From: PALSA-243 sp963743705
GTDB lineage: Bacteria > Acidobacteriota > Terriglobia > Bryobacterales > Bryobacteraceae
DNA length: 64,000 bases
Assembly: GCA_963743705.1 (NCBI GenBank)
Contig: CAVUQS010000012.1
Coordinates: 434,001 to 498,000, forward strand
Direction of reading: 5' to 3'
Shown here: positions 24,775 through 37,926 of the stretch, in pieces
Numbering within the stretch: the first letter of the stretch is position 1
How the letters are laid out: every line of letters starts with the position of its first letter
Made by a program: the position numbers and the translations under genes
The notes under the pieces: model-generated
What the model saw: the letters and a program-made list of their open reading frames with translations, nothing else
The model's database searches: none
What the model was told of the DNA's origin: nothing

Positions 24775-25879
24775 CGGCGCAGACTTCTTCCGGCACGCGG
24801 GTCTCAGGAGCAGGCTGCGGCGCGCCAGAAGGAACGGCGGCCGGAAGAAGCTTCTCGCGCAACGCCAGGCCCGGGCGCTCCACCAGCTTGGCGAGAAGGA
24901 CGCCTGCGCCACAACTCACCACCAAATAAGCGGCGAATGTCGCGTTCCTCCCCCAGCCCACGCTCGCGGGCGACAGGACATGGCCGATGCTCCAGAACGC
25001 GACCGGCAAATGGCAGAGGTAAATCGTATAAGAATAGGTCCCGAGCGGCGCCAGCGCGCCGATGATTCTTCCACTGTCCTTCACGCGCTTGAGGAAATAC
25101 AACAGCACGCCGCCATAGCCGAGATACGAAAGCGTCAGGCCGAACGTGTAGATGAACGGGTGCTCGACCTGAAATAGCAGATCCGGAAGCAGTAGCAGCG
25201 CGCTCAGTGCCAGCACGCCCAGGCCGCCATAGCGGAACAACCCATCGATGACCCGCGGGCGGAATTCGCAAAGATAAGAGAGCAGCACTCCGAACGCCAG
25301 CGAATCCAGGCGCAAGTGTGAAGGCGCGTCGATCTTGTAGTGATCGTATGGCGCGCCGCTCAGGAAATAGGCGATGCGCATCGCCAGGCAAGCCGCCGCC
25401 ACGATGCCGCACAGCAGCGGAACGTGTCGGAAGGCGTCGCCGCGCCCCGCGTTCCGGCGCAACAGAAGATAAAGCGCCGCCGGAAGCAGGATGTAGAAAT
25501 GTTCCTCGACCGCGAGCGACCACAAATGCCCCCACATGCCCGGGCGGTAACTTTGCACGAAGAGAAAATCGGGCCAGGTGAAGCGCCATTTCAATGGCGG
25601 GCCCAAGGTCCAGCGGACCGCGACCGTCAGCACGAGCAGCAAATAGTAAGCCGGGTAAATCTTGAACGCGCGGCGGCCGAGAAAGCGCAGTACGCGGATG
25701 CGCCCACTCGCTTTGTGCTCGCGGAACAGCAGGCCGGATACCAGGAAGCCGCTCAACACGAAGAAGAGATCGACGCCGGTCCAGCCGATGCGAAACCAGA
25801 TCGGGTTCCAGGTGAGATGGCGGCCAAGCACGAGCAAGACGGCGATCGTCCGCAACGCGTCTAGCTGCTTTAACCGCAT
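24755..25879 (-). CDS. Membrane acyltransferase, family 3 (OafA/YrhL-like)
   Basis: The 374-residue integral membrane enzyme would O-acylate a surface or envelope sugar. It begins MRLKQLDALRTIAVLLVLGR and has the conserved His following (GRHLTWNPIW), FFVLSGFLVSGLLFREH, ARRAFKIYPAYYLLLVL-like segment, LWSLAVEEHFYILLPAALYL, and about ten membrane segments. The ATG at 25879 is selected from a longer open frame because it matches the family N terminus and has an AAAAAGG run just upstream. It lies behind murJ on the same strand. Substrate unknown. Confidence 0.92.
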   Translation of the reverse strand: MRLKQLDALRTIAVLLVLGRHLTWNPIWFRIGWTGVDLFFVLSGFLVSGLLFREHKASGRIRVLRFLGRRAFKIYPAYYLLLVLTVAVRWTLGPPLKWRFTWPDFLFVQSYRPGMWGHLWSLAVEEHFYILLPAALYLLLRRNAGRGDAFRHVPLLCGIVAAACLAMRIAYFLSGAPYDHYKIDAPSHLRLDSLAFGVLLSYLCEFRPRVIDGLFRYGGLGVLALSALLLLPDLLFQVEHPFIYTFGLTLSYLGYGGVLLYFLKRVKDSGRIIGALAPLGTYSYTIYLCHLPVAFWSIGHVLSPASVGWGRNATFAAYLVVSCGAGVLLAKLVERPGLALREKLLPAAVPSGAPQPAPETRVPEEVCAAIPSGL

Positions 25880-25950
25880 CCTTTTTATCTTCCGGCCCGC
25901 AGCGGAGCGCCGCCAGTAGACGATGGTTAGCTGGCCCGGGATGGCGATGG

Positions 25951-27555
25951 TTAGCGGGGACGGCGGCTTAGGCGTCTGAGGCGATCGAAAACCGTGGCGC
26001 CTTCCTCGATCCGGAACAGATACGCGACTGCGAAGTAAGTGAGGCCGTAAGTGGCAAGAATCGCGATGCCGAAAGTCTTCGGCTGGCTCAGCCCAAGGGC
26101 CAGCTTGACCGCCCATCCGGCGCAGGCTGCCACGATCGCCGACGCCCACAGCTTCCCCACGAAGCTCGCCGGCAAGCCCGTGGCTCCGATGCGGCGGTTC
26201 AACGTGCGGCGCAGTAACGTGAACTCCACCCACGCCGCGATGCCCGCCGACGATGTCAGACCCGCAACGCCCCACAGAGGATCGATACCGAGCCAACCCG
26301 GCACTCGCTTCGCGAACAGCCAGCCGAGACCGGTGGTGAGCGCGACGCGGATCAGGGCGAAGCGCAGCGGCGTTCGCGTATCGCGCAGCGCGTAGTAGGT
26401 CGAAGAGTAGAGGCGCCCCAGCGTGCCTGCCAGCAAACCGACCGACGACCCGGCGAGAATTCCCCACAGATACCGCGAATCCGAATAGTGAAATCGCCCC
26501 GTCTGCAGCAGGATCGCCGCGATCACGTCGCCCAGCGCCAGGAACGCCATGGCCGACGGCACGATGAAGAACGCGATCTGCCGCAATCCTCGGTTCAGCC
26601 GGCTCCGCAATTGTGCGCCGATCTCGCGCGCATCGCCGGTGGCGCTCGACATCGCCGGCAACTCCGCGGCGGAAACGGACATGCCGAACAGGCTCACCGG
26701 CAGCATATTAATGGTTTGCGCCGCCACCAACGCGGTCATCGCGCCCTCGGGCAGCAGGCTGGTGAGCATCGTATCGATAAAAGAGCTGAGCTGCACAACA
26801 CCGCGGCTGACGAAGACCGGGCCGAAGTTGCGGATCACGTCGCGCACCATCCCGTCGCTAGAATCCGGACGGAAGCGCAAGCGGCGCGCCAGCCGCAACA
26901 CGAAAGGTAACTGCACGCCAAATTGCAGTGCGCTGCCGGCCACCGATCCCCACGCCAGCGCTACTGCGAGCGCGTCTTCATTGACGCGCGCGCCGAAGCC
27001 CATCAGCGTGGCGATCATCGCAATGTTCCAAACCACCGACGCGCTATAGGAAAGGAAGAACTTACGGTGGCTGTTGAGAATCCCGAGGCACCAGGCGCCC
27101 ATCGCCAGGAATCCGGCGCCGGGAAACAGAATGCGCACCAGGCGAATAGTGAACTCGCGGCGTTCGCCGTGAAATCCGGGCGCAACTAGATAGATGACGA
27201 GCGGCGTCGCCAGCACGCCGATGAGCACAATGCCAGCCACGACGAGGCCCAAAATCGCGCCTATCGCGCCGGCGACGCGCCCCGCCTCCTCTTCGTCACC
27301 TTCTTTCACCAGGCGCGCGTAAATGGGAATGAATGAGGCGGAGAGCACTCCCTCGCCCAACAGAGTCTGAAGAAAATTCGGGATACGAAAAGCGGCGTTG
27401 AAGGAATCGGCCGAACTGGAGACCACGCCGAAATAACGGCTGAAGAACGCGACCCGCACCAACCCGAAGAGGCGGCTAAGCAAAATCCCCGCGGCTACCA
27501 GAACCGCATGCCGCCCCGTCGACTCGCGCTGGTCAGAGTCTGCCAAGGACGGCAT
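25951..27555 (-). CDS. murJ: Lipid II flippase MurJ
   Basis: MurJ flips lipid II across the cytoplasmic membrane for peptidoglycan synthesis. The 534-residue protein has about fourteen membrane segments and the MOP-superfamily signatures: GILLSRLFGLVRVAFFSRYF, FRIPNFLQTLLGEGVLSASF (residues 56-75), and GFGARVNEDALAVALAWGSV, and the charged residues within the first helices are kept. It starts 22 bases inside the 3-prime end of the dehydrogenase gene, so the two are coupled. Confidence 0.94.
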   Translation of the reverse strand: MPSLADSDQRESTGRHAVLVAAGILLSRLFGLVRVAFFSRYFGVVSSSADSFNAAFRIPNFLQTLLGEGVLSASFIPIYARLVKEGDEEEAGRVAGAIGAILGLVVAGIVLIGVLATPLVIYLVAPGFHGERREFTIRLVRILFPGAGFLAMGAWCLGILNSHRKFFLSYSASVVWNIAMIATLMGFGARVNEDALAVALAWGSVAGSALQFGVQLPFVLRLARRLRFRPDSSDGMVRDVIRNFGPVFVSRGVVQLSSFIDTMLTSLLPEGAMTALVAAQTINMLPVSLFGMSVSAAELPAMSSATGDAREIGAQLRSRLNRGLRQIAFFIVPSAMAFLALGDVIAAILLQTGRFHYSDSRYLWGILAGSSVGLLAGTLGRLYSSTYYALRDTRTPLRFALIRVALTTGLGWLFAKRVPGWLGIDPLWGVAGLTSSAGIAAWVEFTLLRRTLNRRIGATGLPASFVGKLWASAIVAACAGWAVKLALGLSQPKTFGIAILATYGLTYFAVAYLFRIEEGATVFDRLRRLSRRPR

Positions 27556-28594
27556 CCGTCACTTCTTGGGTGGAACTGCGTCCGCCGAGATCGGGCGTAC
27601 GCACCTTGCCTTCAGCAAGCACGGCGGCCACCGCGCTTTCCACCTGGTGCGCGGCTTTGGATAGTTCCAAGTGATCGAGCATCATGGCGGCGCTGAGAAT
27701 CGTCGCCAGCGGATTGACGATGCCGCGGCCGGCGATGTCGGGCGCCGAGCCGTGTACGGGCTCGAACATCGAAGGGAAGCGGCGGCGCGGGTCGAGATTG
27801 GCGCTGGCGGCAAGTCCCATGCTGCCCACGATGATGGCCGAAATGTCGCTCAGGATGTCAGAAAAGAGATTCGAGCCCACCACCACGTCGAAACTTTCCG
27901 GGCGGCGGATGAAGTTCATCGCCGCGGCGTCCACCAGCAACGATTCGGTCTGGACGTTGGGAAAATGCGCCGCAACTTCCTGAAACACGCGGTCCCAAAG
28001 CACCATGCTGTAGCCTTGCGCATTGGATTTGGTAATCGATGCGACGCGCATCTTCTTGCCGCGCTTGACCGCGAGCTCGAAAGAGAAGCGCACGATGCGC
28101 TCGATGCCGCGCCGCGTGAAGACCGAAGTCTGAATCGCAACTTCATCCGGTTGTTGGTGGTAGAGAAAACCGCCCACCTGCGCATATTCGCCCTCGGTAT
28201 TTTCGCGGACCACGACGAAATCGATGTCGCCGCCCTTCGGTTTCGCCAGCGGCGACGTGACGCCGGGGTAAAGATAGGCGGGGCGGACATTCGCATATAG
28301 GTCGAAAGCGCGCCGGATGGGCAGGAGAAGACCGTTGAGCGTGGTGTGATCGGGAATATCTGGATGGCCCACCGCGCCGAGGAGGATGGCGTCGCAGGGC
28401 TGGAGCAAATCGATCGCGCCGGCCGGCATCATGCGGCCCCAGCGGAAGAAATGCTCGGAACCCCAGTCGAAATCCTGAAAAACGAAGCTGAGATCGTGTT
28501 TGGAAGCGACGGCGTCGAGTACGCGCTTAGCTTGGGGAACGACTTCCGTTCCCACGCCGTCGCCGGCGATGACTGCGATAGTGAAGGTCTTCAT
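27533..28594 (-). CDS. Isopropylmalate/isocitrate-type dehydrogenase, tartrate or D-malate type
   Basis: The 353-residue NAD-dependent beta-decarboxylating dehydrogenase reads IAVIAGDGVGTEVVPQAKRV at the N terminus, VVVRENTEGEYAQVGGFL near residue 128, DAAAMNFIRRPESFDVVV, and the metal and cofactor region GSNLFSDILSDISAIIVGSM then EPVHGSAPDIAGRGIVNP. The spacing and the RENTEGEY plus FDWGSE segments are closest to tartrate dehydrogenase/D-malate dehydrogenase rather than leuB. It is the first gene downstream of the rRNA terminator and precedes murJ with a 23-base overlap. Substrate is inferred from motif similarity. Confidence 0.87.
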   Translation of the reverse strand: MKTFTIAVIAGDGVGTEVVPQAKRVLDAVASKHDLSFVFQDFDWGSEHFFRWGRMMPAGAIDLLQPCDAILLGAVGHPDIPDHTTLNGLLLPIRRAFDLYANVRPAYLYPGVTSPLAKPKGGDIDFVVVRENTEGEYAQVGGFLYHQQPDEVAIQTSVFTRRGIERIVRFSFELAVKRGKKMRVASITKSNAQGYSMVLWDRVFQEVAAHFPNVQTESLLVDAAAMNFIRRPESFDVVVGSNLFSDILSDISAIIVGSMGLAASANLDPRRRFPSMFEPVHGSAPDIAGRGIVNPLATILSAAMMLDHLELSKAAHQVESAVAAVLAEGKVRTPDLGGRSSTQEVTDAVLGRL

Positions 28595-28647
28595 TACGCT
28601 CGAACTATTTTTGCATGCCTGATTGCGGCATTAGCGCGGAAGAGCCC

Positions 28648-28681
28648 TGAAAAAGCAAAAGCCCTCCATTGCTGGAGGGCT
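28648..28681 (-). terminator. Intrinsic terminator of the rRNA operon
   Basis: On the minus strand AGCCCTCC and GGAGGGCT form an 8-bp stem with a 6-base loop, followed by TTTTGCTTTTT. It begins 13 bases after the 5S gene and is a clear rho-independent terminator. Confidence 0.92.
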
Positions 28682-28693
28682 CTTATTTGAAAT

Positions 28694-28810
28694 GACCGGG
28701 CGACTTCCTACTCTCCCACATAGTTGCCTATGCAGTACCATCGGGGCTGAGAGGCTTAACTACCGTGTTCGGGATGGGAACGGGTGGGTCCCTCTCGCTA
28801 AGGTCACCCA
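28694..28810 (-). rRNA. rrf: 5S ribosomal RNA
   Basis: The minus strand carries the conserved 5S core CCCATCCCGAACACGG and GTTAAGCCTCTCAGC, then GGGAGAGTAGG near the 3-prime end, with complementary termini (CTGGGTGACC / GTCGCCCGGTC). Ends are estimated from terminal pairing to within a few bases. It follows the 23S gene by about 130 bases and is followed by the terminator. Confidence 0.95.
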
Positions 28811-28941
28811 GAAGTGGATGACAAAAACGGCATACCGGGGTCACCGGGAACCGCTCGAATATTGACGGGCCAGCTAGAAATTTCGAAAGTAACGCACTCA
28901 GTACAACCTACAGAGCAGGTTGAGTGTGCAGTAGTATTTTA

Positions 28942-31862
<2,921 letters not shown>

Positions 31863-32002
31863 AAAATCTACTTCACACCCTGGCATTACTGCCAGGAACA
31901 GATGTACGCTACTTTCTTTCTTTCGCGCTTACTTGTGCGCCGACAGTCATCGCCCGCCCATGCGGGCCCCACTGCCGGCATTCTAATGCCCGTCAATATT
32001 CA

Positions 32003-32015
32003 ATTGTCAAAGATC
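32003..32015 (-). promoter_or_regulatory. boxA-like antitermination element before 23S
   Basis: The minus strand reads GATCTTTGACAAT, close to the boxA consensus for rRNA antitermination. The identical 13-mer occurs in the 16S leader at 34098-34110. One copy ahead of each large rRNA is the usual arrangement. Confidence 0.65.
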
Positions 32016-32081
32016 GATTCCTGAAGAATTCAGGAGGCAGAAACCGGCTTGCGGTTCCTGGCTTCTGATTTCTTCTTGTGA

Positions 32082-32158
32082 TGGTGGGCCTGGGTAGAAT
32101 TGAACTACCGACCTCACCCTTATCAGGGGTGCGCTCTAGCCATCTGAGCTACAGGCCC
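32082..32158 (-). tRNA. tRNA-Ile(GAT)
   Basis: The minus strand folds as a 77-base cloverleaf: GGGCCTGTAGCTCAGATGG at the 5-prime end, anticodon loop CTGATAA with anticodon GAT, T arm GGTAGTTCAATTCTACC, and encoded CCA. It lies in the 16S-23S spacer, next to 23S. Confidence 0.96.
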
Positions 32159-32194
32159 AGACTCAACGCCGAAACTTCTAAACCGCGTTCACTC

Positions 32195-32270
32195 TGGTGG
32201 AGCTGGTCGGGATCGAACCGGCGACCTCCTGAGTGCAAATCAGGCGCTCTCCCAGCTGAGCTACAGCCCC
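32195..32270 (-). tRNA. tRNA-Ala(TGC)
   Basis: The minus strand folds as a 76-base cloverleaf beginning GGGGCTGTAGCTCAGCTGG, with anticodon TGC in the loop TTTGCAC, T arm CCGGTTCGATCCCGG and encoded CCA. The G3-U70 pair, the identity element of tRNA-Ala, is present in the acceptor stem. It is the first spacer tRNA after 16S, the reverse of the common Ile-Ala order. Confidence 0.96.
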
Positions 32271-32517
32271 ATGACGCCCCCTAAGGGGCGAAAAATCAAA
32301 TCGAGGCCAGTTGGATGCAGAGACCACGAGACCAGCTCATGGCCGCTTAGTTGAACTCTCAGACTTTAAGTGGAGATCGGGACGGGCTCACCAGGCTCCT
32401 TACCTAAATTAATAGACTTGGAACTCCTGGCGGTTTGGAGTGGAACGGCTGTCCGTTATTTGCGCGCGCTGTACAACCAAGCGCGATTTGCTTTCACGAA
32501 CTCCACCCACGTTCTCT

Positions 32518-34024
<1,507 letters not shown>

Positions 34025-34097
34025 AGTTTTGAGTTTGCAAAAAATCGCCCCGGTTGACTCAAAGTACTGACGAATTCTTCTTACTGCATCCAACCAG

Positions 34098-34110
34098 ATT
34101 GTCAAAGATC
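34098..34110 (-). promoter_or_regulatory. boxA-like element in the 16S leader
   Basis: GATCTTTGACAAT on the minus strand is identical to the copy before 23S (32003-32015) and lies about 75 bases upstream of the 16S 5-prime end. A second looser boxA-like run, GTTCTTTAAAAA, is at 34219-34230. Confidence 0.6.
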
Positions 34111-34312
34111 TGCGCGCCCCATACCCGGAATTGCGAAAAACCGGATCGAAACGCAGGCCTCGAAACTTGCCGGCGCAAGGGCTCATTACATCCGCCCTCA
34201 GCCATTAAACTTGAGAACTTTTTAAAGAACCAAACAGGAAGGCCGTATTCCGCTCGATCGGTGGCCCGACCAGAGTTTTGTTACCGTTCCTTACAGGGGA
34301 TCTCTATCTTTT

Positions 34313-34342
34313 GTTATACTACAGTCGCACACCGACTTGCAA
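34313..34342 (-). promoter_or_regulatory. rRNA operon promoter
   Basis: On the minus strand TTGCAA (34342-34337) and TATAAC (34318-34313) are 18 bases apart, a sigma-70-type promoter. Transcription would start near 34306, giving a leader of about 280 bases containing the boxA-like elements. The rest of the 34025-34474 gap holds this leader and the short upstream region of the divergent exported-protein gene; no gene is seen in it. Confidence 0.6.
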
Positions 34343-34462
34343 GCACCCAGAGGCGCTTTGCATCCGATCCCCAACTGGCGACTTGTTCAGAATAACAAAC
34401 GTTCACACAGGAAGCAAGAGATTACTTTAAATTCTTTCCGGGCCCGCCAGCCTGCTCCGATC

Positions 34463-34468
34463 TACAAT
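34463..34468 (+). promoter_or_regulatory. -10-like TACAAT six bases before the start at 34475
   Basis: TACAAT followed by GAATTC and then the ATG. No ribosome-binding site is present between, so the transcript is probably leaderless. No clear -35 hexamer. Confidence 0.4.
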
Positions 34469-34474
34469 GAATTC

Positions 34475-35401
34475 ATGGCCTTGCGCGGGTTTACAGCCTT
34501 GCTTTTATCCCTCGGTTCCCCTTTGTGCGCCCAGGTGACGCTACCGCAGGCTTTGGCCCGGATTGCCGAAGAGGCCGCACTTTTTCAGGAAAATCTGCCG
34601 AAAACCATTGCACAGGAAAGACTTACGCAACAAACCCTGCTTTCCCCCGGTCATTTTGTGGGCAAGGGCACCCCAGGGTCGGCGGTAACCTCTCAGCCGC
34701 GTACGATTACGCGCGAGGTGACCTCCGAATACAGCGTTGGACACCTCAAGAACTCGGATTCACACGATCTATTCGAGTTCCGGCAGGTGGTATCGGTCGA
34801 CGGCAAGCCCCTGCGAACCGTGGAAAAGGCGCGCCGCGAGCTCACATTAGGAATTCGTTCGCAAGATGACGCCGTGCGCAAACGCATGTTGCAGGACTAC
34901 GCTAAATCCGGCCTGGTCGACGTGGCTACCGACTATGGGCTGATCCTGCTCGCCTTCACCAAGCGCGGCCAGGAGAACATGCAGATCGCGGTCGCCGGCC
35001 ACGGCCGCATGGGCGCCGACGAAGCTCTGGTATTCTCCTGGAAACAAACGTCGAACGATTCCGGCGAACTGGCATTCACCGGCCGTCAGGCGGTCCGCCA
35101 GGCCTTGCAAGGCACGCTCTGGGTCAGGGCTTCCGACGGCCTGCCGCTGGGCATTCGGACATGGGCCGAATACGAACAATCAAAGCGCAAGATCCGCGAC
35201 GAAGCGAGCATCGAATATACGCTCTCGGCGCACGGGTTCCTGACGCCCGCGTCGGTGCTTCACCGCCATATTGTCGACGGCCAGACAATCACTGAAAACG
35301 TCTACCGCTACGACGCTTTCCGGCTGTTCGCGTCGGATTCCGAAATCAAATTTGGCGACGACCCCGCCCCCGCGGTTCCAGCCACCCCCATCAAGAAATG
35401 A
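34475..35401 (+). CDS. Exported protein of unknown function
   Basis: The 308-residue product has a signal peptide (MALRGFTALLLSLGSPLCAQ) and a mature region with no motif I can name: an N-terminal helical part (ALARIAEEAALFQENLPKTI), a central alpha/beta part (DVATDYGLILLAFTKRGQEN), and a C-terminal stretch with a strand-like pattern (GTLWVRASDGLPLGIRTWAE) that resembles lipoprotein-carrier folds (LolA/LppX type). That resemblance is weak. The ATG at 34475 is chosen over 34337, because it precedes the signal peptide. It is divergent from the rRNA operon and its stop overlaps the esterase gene (ATGA). Confidence 0.75.
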   Translation: MALRGFTALLLSLGSPLCAQVTLPQALARIAEEAALFQENLPKTIAQERLTQQTLLSPGHFVGKGTPGSAVTSQPRTITREVTSEYSVGHLKNSDSHDLFEFRQVVSVDGKPLRTVEKARRELTLGIRSQDDAVRKRMLQDYAKSGLVDVATDYGLILLAFTKRGQENMQIAVAGHGRMGADEALVFSWKQTSNDSGELAFTGRQAVRQALQGTLWVRASDGLPLGIRTWAEYEQSKRKIRDEASIEYTLSAHGFLTPASVLHRHIVDGQTITENVYRYDAFRLFASDSEIKFGDDPAPAVPATPIKK

Positions 35402-36027
35402 AGCGCATCATCTATCTACACGGCTTTGCTTCCGGACCTTCATCGAGCAAGGCGCGATACTTCCGCCAACGGCTGGAGGCCGCGGGCTTCACCGTCACCA
35501 TTCCCGATCTTGCCGCCAGCAATTTCGAAAGCCTGACGCTCACCGGCCAGTTGAATGTAATCGCCCAAGCAGCGTCCGGAGAGCCGGCGGCGCTGATGGG
35601 CTCGAGCATGGGCGGCTATTTGGCCGCGCTCTACGCGGCAAGACACCCCGAGATGCCGCGCGTCGTGCTGCTCGCGCCCGCGTTCCGTTTTGCTTCGCGC
35701 TGGAGAGAGCGCATGGGCGCCGACGCCATCGAAGCATGGCGTCGCAACGGCACGATCGACGTATATCATTACGGCGATGGGCGCAACCGCTTACTCGGCT
35801 ATCAGCTACTCGAAGACGCCGAGCAGTACGAAGATTTTCCCGACGTGAAGCAGCCCTGCTTGATCTTCCACGGCCTAAACGACGACGTGGTCCCCGTGAA
35901 ATATTCCGAGGAATTCGCGGCTACGCGCCCCAATGTCGAGTTGCATGCGCTCAATTCCGGGCACGAGTTGACGGACGTGCTGGACCAGATGGGCGGTCGT
36001 GTGGAAGAGTTCCTGCAAGCCGGGTAG
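35398..36027 (+). CDS. YqiA/YcfP-family alpha/beta-hydrolase
   Basis: The 209-residue cytoplasmic esterase-like protein has IIYLHGFASGPSSSKARYFR at the N terminus, the nucleophile elbow GSSMGGYLA (Ser near residue 64), the acid in FHGLNDDVVP and the catalytic His in NSGHELTD. This is the UPF0227/YqiA fold; members act as short-chain esterases, native substrate unknown. The start overlaps the preceding stop by four bases, so it is coupled to the exported-protein gene. Confidence 0.88.
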   Translation: MKRIIYLHGFASGPSSSKARYFRQRLEAAGFTVTIPDLAASNFESLTLTGQLNVIAQAASGEPAALMGSSMGGYLAALYAARHPEMPRVVLLAPAFRFASRWRERMGADAIEAWRRNGTIDVYHYGDGRNRLLGYQLLEDAEQYEDFPDVKQPCLIFHGLNDDVVPVKYSEEFAATRPNVELHALNSGHELTDVLDQMGGRVEEFLQAG

Positions 36028-36079
36028 CTTGCGCCTGCCACATAAAATACGTAGGCTGGGGAAAGCAAATCGGGGACTC

Positions 36080-36931
36080 ATGATGCATTCGCTTGCGCCT
36101 CTCCGCTCCCGAAGAAACCTCTTTCTCTTTGCTGCGGCCTTAACAAGCGTCGCGCTCAGCCAGACCGCGTCGTCAAGGGCCGCATTTGAAGTTGCGTCCG
36201 TAAAGCCCAGCGCCACGGAGACCGACAAAGCCTATGTCCAAGCTCTGCCGGGTAGGCTGTTGATGCAGAATTTCTCTCCCCGGACCCTCATACTCTTGGC
36301 GTACGGCGTCGCGGATTATCAAATCTCGGGCGGCCCATCCTGGATCGCTTCCGAGCACTACGATCTTCAGGCAAAGGCCGAAGGCAATGCATCTGTGCAG
36401 CAGATGGAGGGTCCGATGCTTCAGGCGCTTCTCGAAGACCGGTTCAAACTCGCGTTCCATCGCGAGAAGAAGCAGCTGCCCGCATATGAGTTGAAAGCGG
36501 CAAACGGCAACGGAAAACTGCAGCCGTCTAAGAACGACAGTTGTACCCCGTATTCCGTGAATTCGCCGGCGCCCCCAGCCCGTGCTCCGGGTGAGCCGCG
36601 CCCGGCTTTCTGTGGTTTTCCCCGATTCGCGGCGAACGGCTTGAACCGCACGCTGGATGGCGCAGGGATCAACATGGCGGAATTAGCGGCGAGCTTGTCG
36701 AGATCGCAATTGCACCTGCCCGTCATCGACAAGACCGGTTTGACCGGGACCTTCGATGTTCATCTGGAGTGGACCGTTGACGCTTCCAATAGCCCCGCCG
36801 GAGGGGCGCCGTCGGATGGCCCTTCCATCTTTACGGCATTAAGAGAGCAACTCGGGTTGCAGCTCAAATCGGCCAAGGGCGCCATCGAAGTCATCGCGAT
36901 CGATCGCGTCGAGAAGCCCTCCGCGAATTAG
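36080..36931 (+). CDS. TIGR03435-like exported acidobacterial protein
   Basis: The 283-residue product fits the family of exported proteins expanded in Solibacter-type genomes: after a signal peptide the mature part starts FEVASVKPS, followed by LLMQNFSPRTLILLAYGVAD, ISGGPSWIASEHYDLQAKAE, LEDRFKLAFHREKKQLPAYE and the C-terminal DKTGLTGTFDVHLEW. The function of the family is unknown. A second ATG at 36083 is equally possible. It converges on the VWA gene, eight bases away. Confidence 0.9.
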   Translation: MMHSLAPLRSRRNLFLFAAALTSVALSQTASSRAAFEVASVKPSATETDKAYVQALPGRLLMQNFSPRTLILLAYGVADYQISGGPSWIASEHYDLQAKAEGNASVQQMEGPMLQALLEDRFKLAFHREKKQLPAYELKAANGNGKLQPSKNDSCTPYSVNSPAPPARAPGEPRPAFCGFPRFAANGLNRTLDGAGINMAELAASLSRSQLHLPVIDKTGLTGTFDVHLEWTVDASNSPAGGAPSDGPSIFTALREQLGLQLKSAKGAIEVIAIDRVEKPSAN

Positions 36932-36938
36932 CGAGCCG

Positions 36939-37883
36939 CTACTTCGCGTAATAGCCGGTCTTAGCCCGCACCGTGTACCCTTCGCGCTTCACGCGAATTC
37001 TCACTTTGCGAAAAGTCTCGTCGCTTTGCGTATTGGAAGAGTGATACGCCAGACGATACGACGAGCGCAGTTCGTCGCCGATCATCTCAAAGCTGCTGGC
37101 GAGGCCTTTCTCGCGGGCGTCGAAATCGGCGCCGCCGGTTTCCTTGGCAATGCGCGCCATAACCGACGCGCCATAGCGGTTGCGCGCGATGGGCCCACCC
37201 TTGAGCTTCTCGGTGTACCGGATGGGGAAGAGCAACACGTCGTTGGCCTGCGCCGCCTCGATGGTTTCGAGCATCTGGTGGCCGCTCGAATTGTCTTCGC
37301 CGTCGCTGAACACGATAAGCGCCTTGCGCGAGCTTTCGGACGCCGCTAGGCGCTGATCGACCGAATAAAAGATCGCGTCGTAGAACGCAGTGCCGCCCTC
37401 GCGCCGTTCGCCGGGTGCGAATTCGGGAAGGCCTCGGTCGCCCTTCTCGAAGTGATGCAGCGCGTCCATGATGTCCGCCACCGAGCCGGTGAAATCCTGC
37501 GCCAGGCGGAGGCGGTTACCGAAGCAAACCAGGAACGCGCGGTCGCGCGGCGAGAGAACCTTCTTGAGAAACGTCTCGATATCTTTGTGGTGCGATTTGA
37601 CGAACTCTTCCTGGCTCCCGCTAAAATCGGTCACCAGGCCGAGGTCGAGCGGCACGTCATTGCTGCGCGCGAAGAAAGCGATCTTCTGCGCAACGCCGTC
37701 TTCGGCGATCTCGAAATCGTCCTGCGAGAGGTTGGGGATCAAGTGCCCGGCGCCGTCGCGCACCGAGAAGGCGACCGTCACCAGGTGGACGTCGGCGCGA
37801 AACGAAGGCTCTTGCGCCACAGCCAGACATAGACCCAGACAGAGCGGCGCCGCGAGGCAAGCGGCGGAGACTCCAGGGCGCAT
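36939..37883 (-). CDS. Exported VWA protein (TIGR03436-like)
   Basis: The 314-residue protein has a signal peptide (MRPGVSAACLAAPLCLGLCL), then the acidobacterial lead-in FRADVHLVTVAFSVRDGAGH and LSQDDFEIAEDGVAQKI, and a von Willebrand A domain with the metal site split as LVTDFSGSQEE, and VFSDGEDNSSG. The final part, YRLAYHSSNTQSDETFRKVRI, is typical of the family. The first MIDAS motif has D-F-S-G-S, close to the canonical DxSxS. An ATG at 37883 has TAAGGT exactly six bases upstream and no ribosome site. The prepilin-peptidase gene lies just upstream on the same strand. Confidence 0.9.
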   Translation of the reverse strand: MRPGVSAACLAAPLCLGLCLAVAQEPSFRADVHLVTVAFSVRDGAGHLIPNLSQDDFEIAEDGVAQKIAFFARSNDVPLDLGLVTDFSGSQEEFVKSHHKDIETFLKKVLSPRDRAFLVCFGNRLRLAQDFTGSVADIMDALHHFEKGDRGLPEFAPGERREGGTAFYDAIFYSVDQRLAASESSRKALIVFSDGEDNSSGHQMLETIEAAQANDVLLFPIRYTEKLKGGPIARNRYGASVMARIAKETGGADFDAREKGLASSFEMIGDELRSSYRLAYHSSNTQSDETFRKVRIRVKREGYTVRAKTGYYAK

Positions 37884-37889
37884 ATTGAT

Positions 37890-37895
37890 ACCTTA
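37890..37895 (-). promoter_or_regulatory. -10-like TAAGGT six bases before the VWA start
   Basis: Read on the minus strand, TAAGGT is followed by ATCAAT and the ATG at 37883, the same geometry as at gatA and 34475. No -35 match is seen. Confidence 0.35.
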
Positions 37896-37926
37896 CGCGC
37901 CTCACCGCCACGCGGATGCAGAATTT

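Noticed and set aside
27533..28594. Naming the dehydrogenase leuB
   Set aside because: The RENTEGEY segment and overall pattern are nearer to tartrate/D-malate dehydrogenases and there are no leucine genes nearby.
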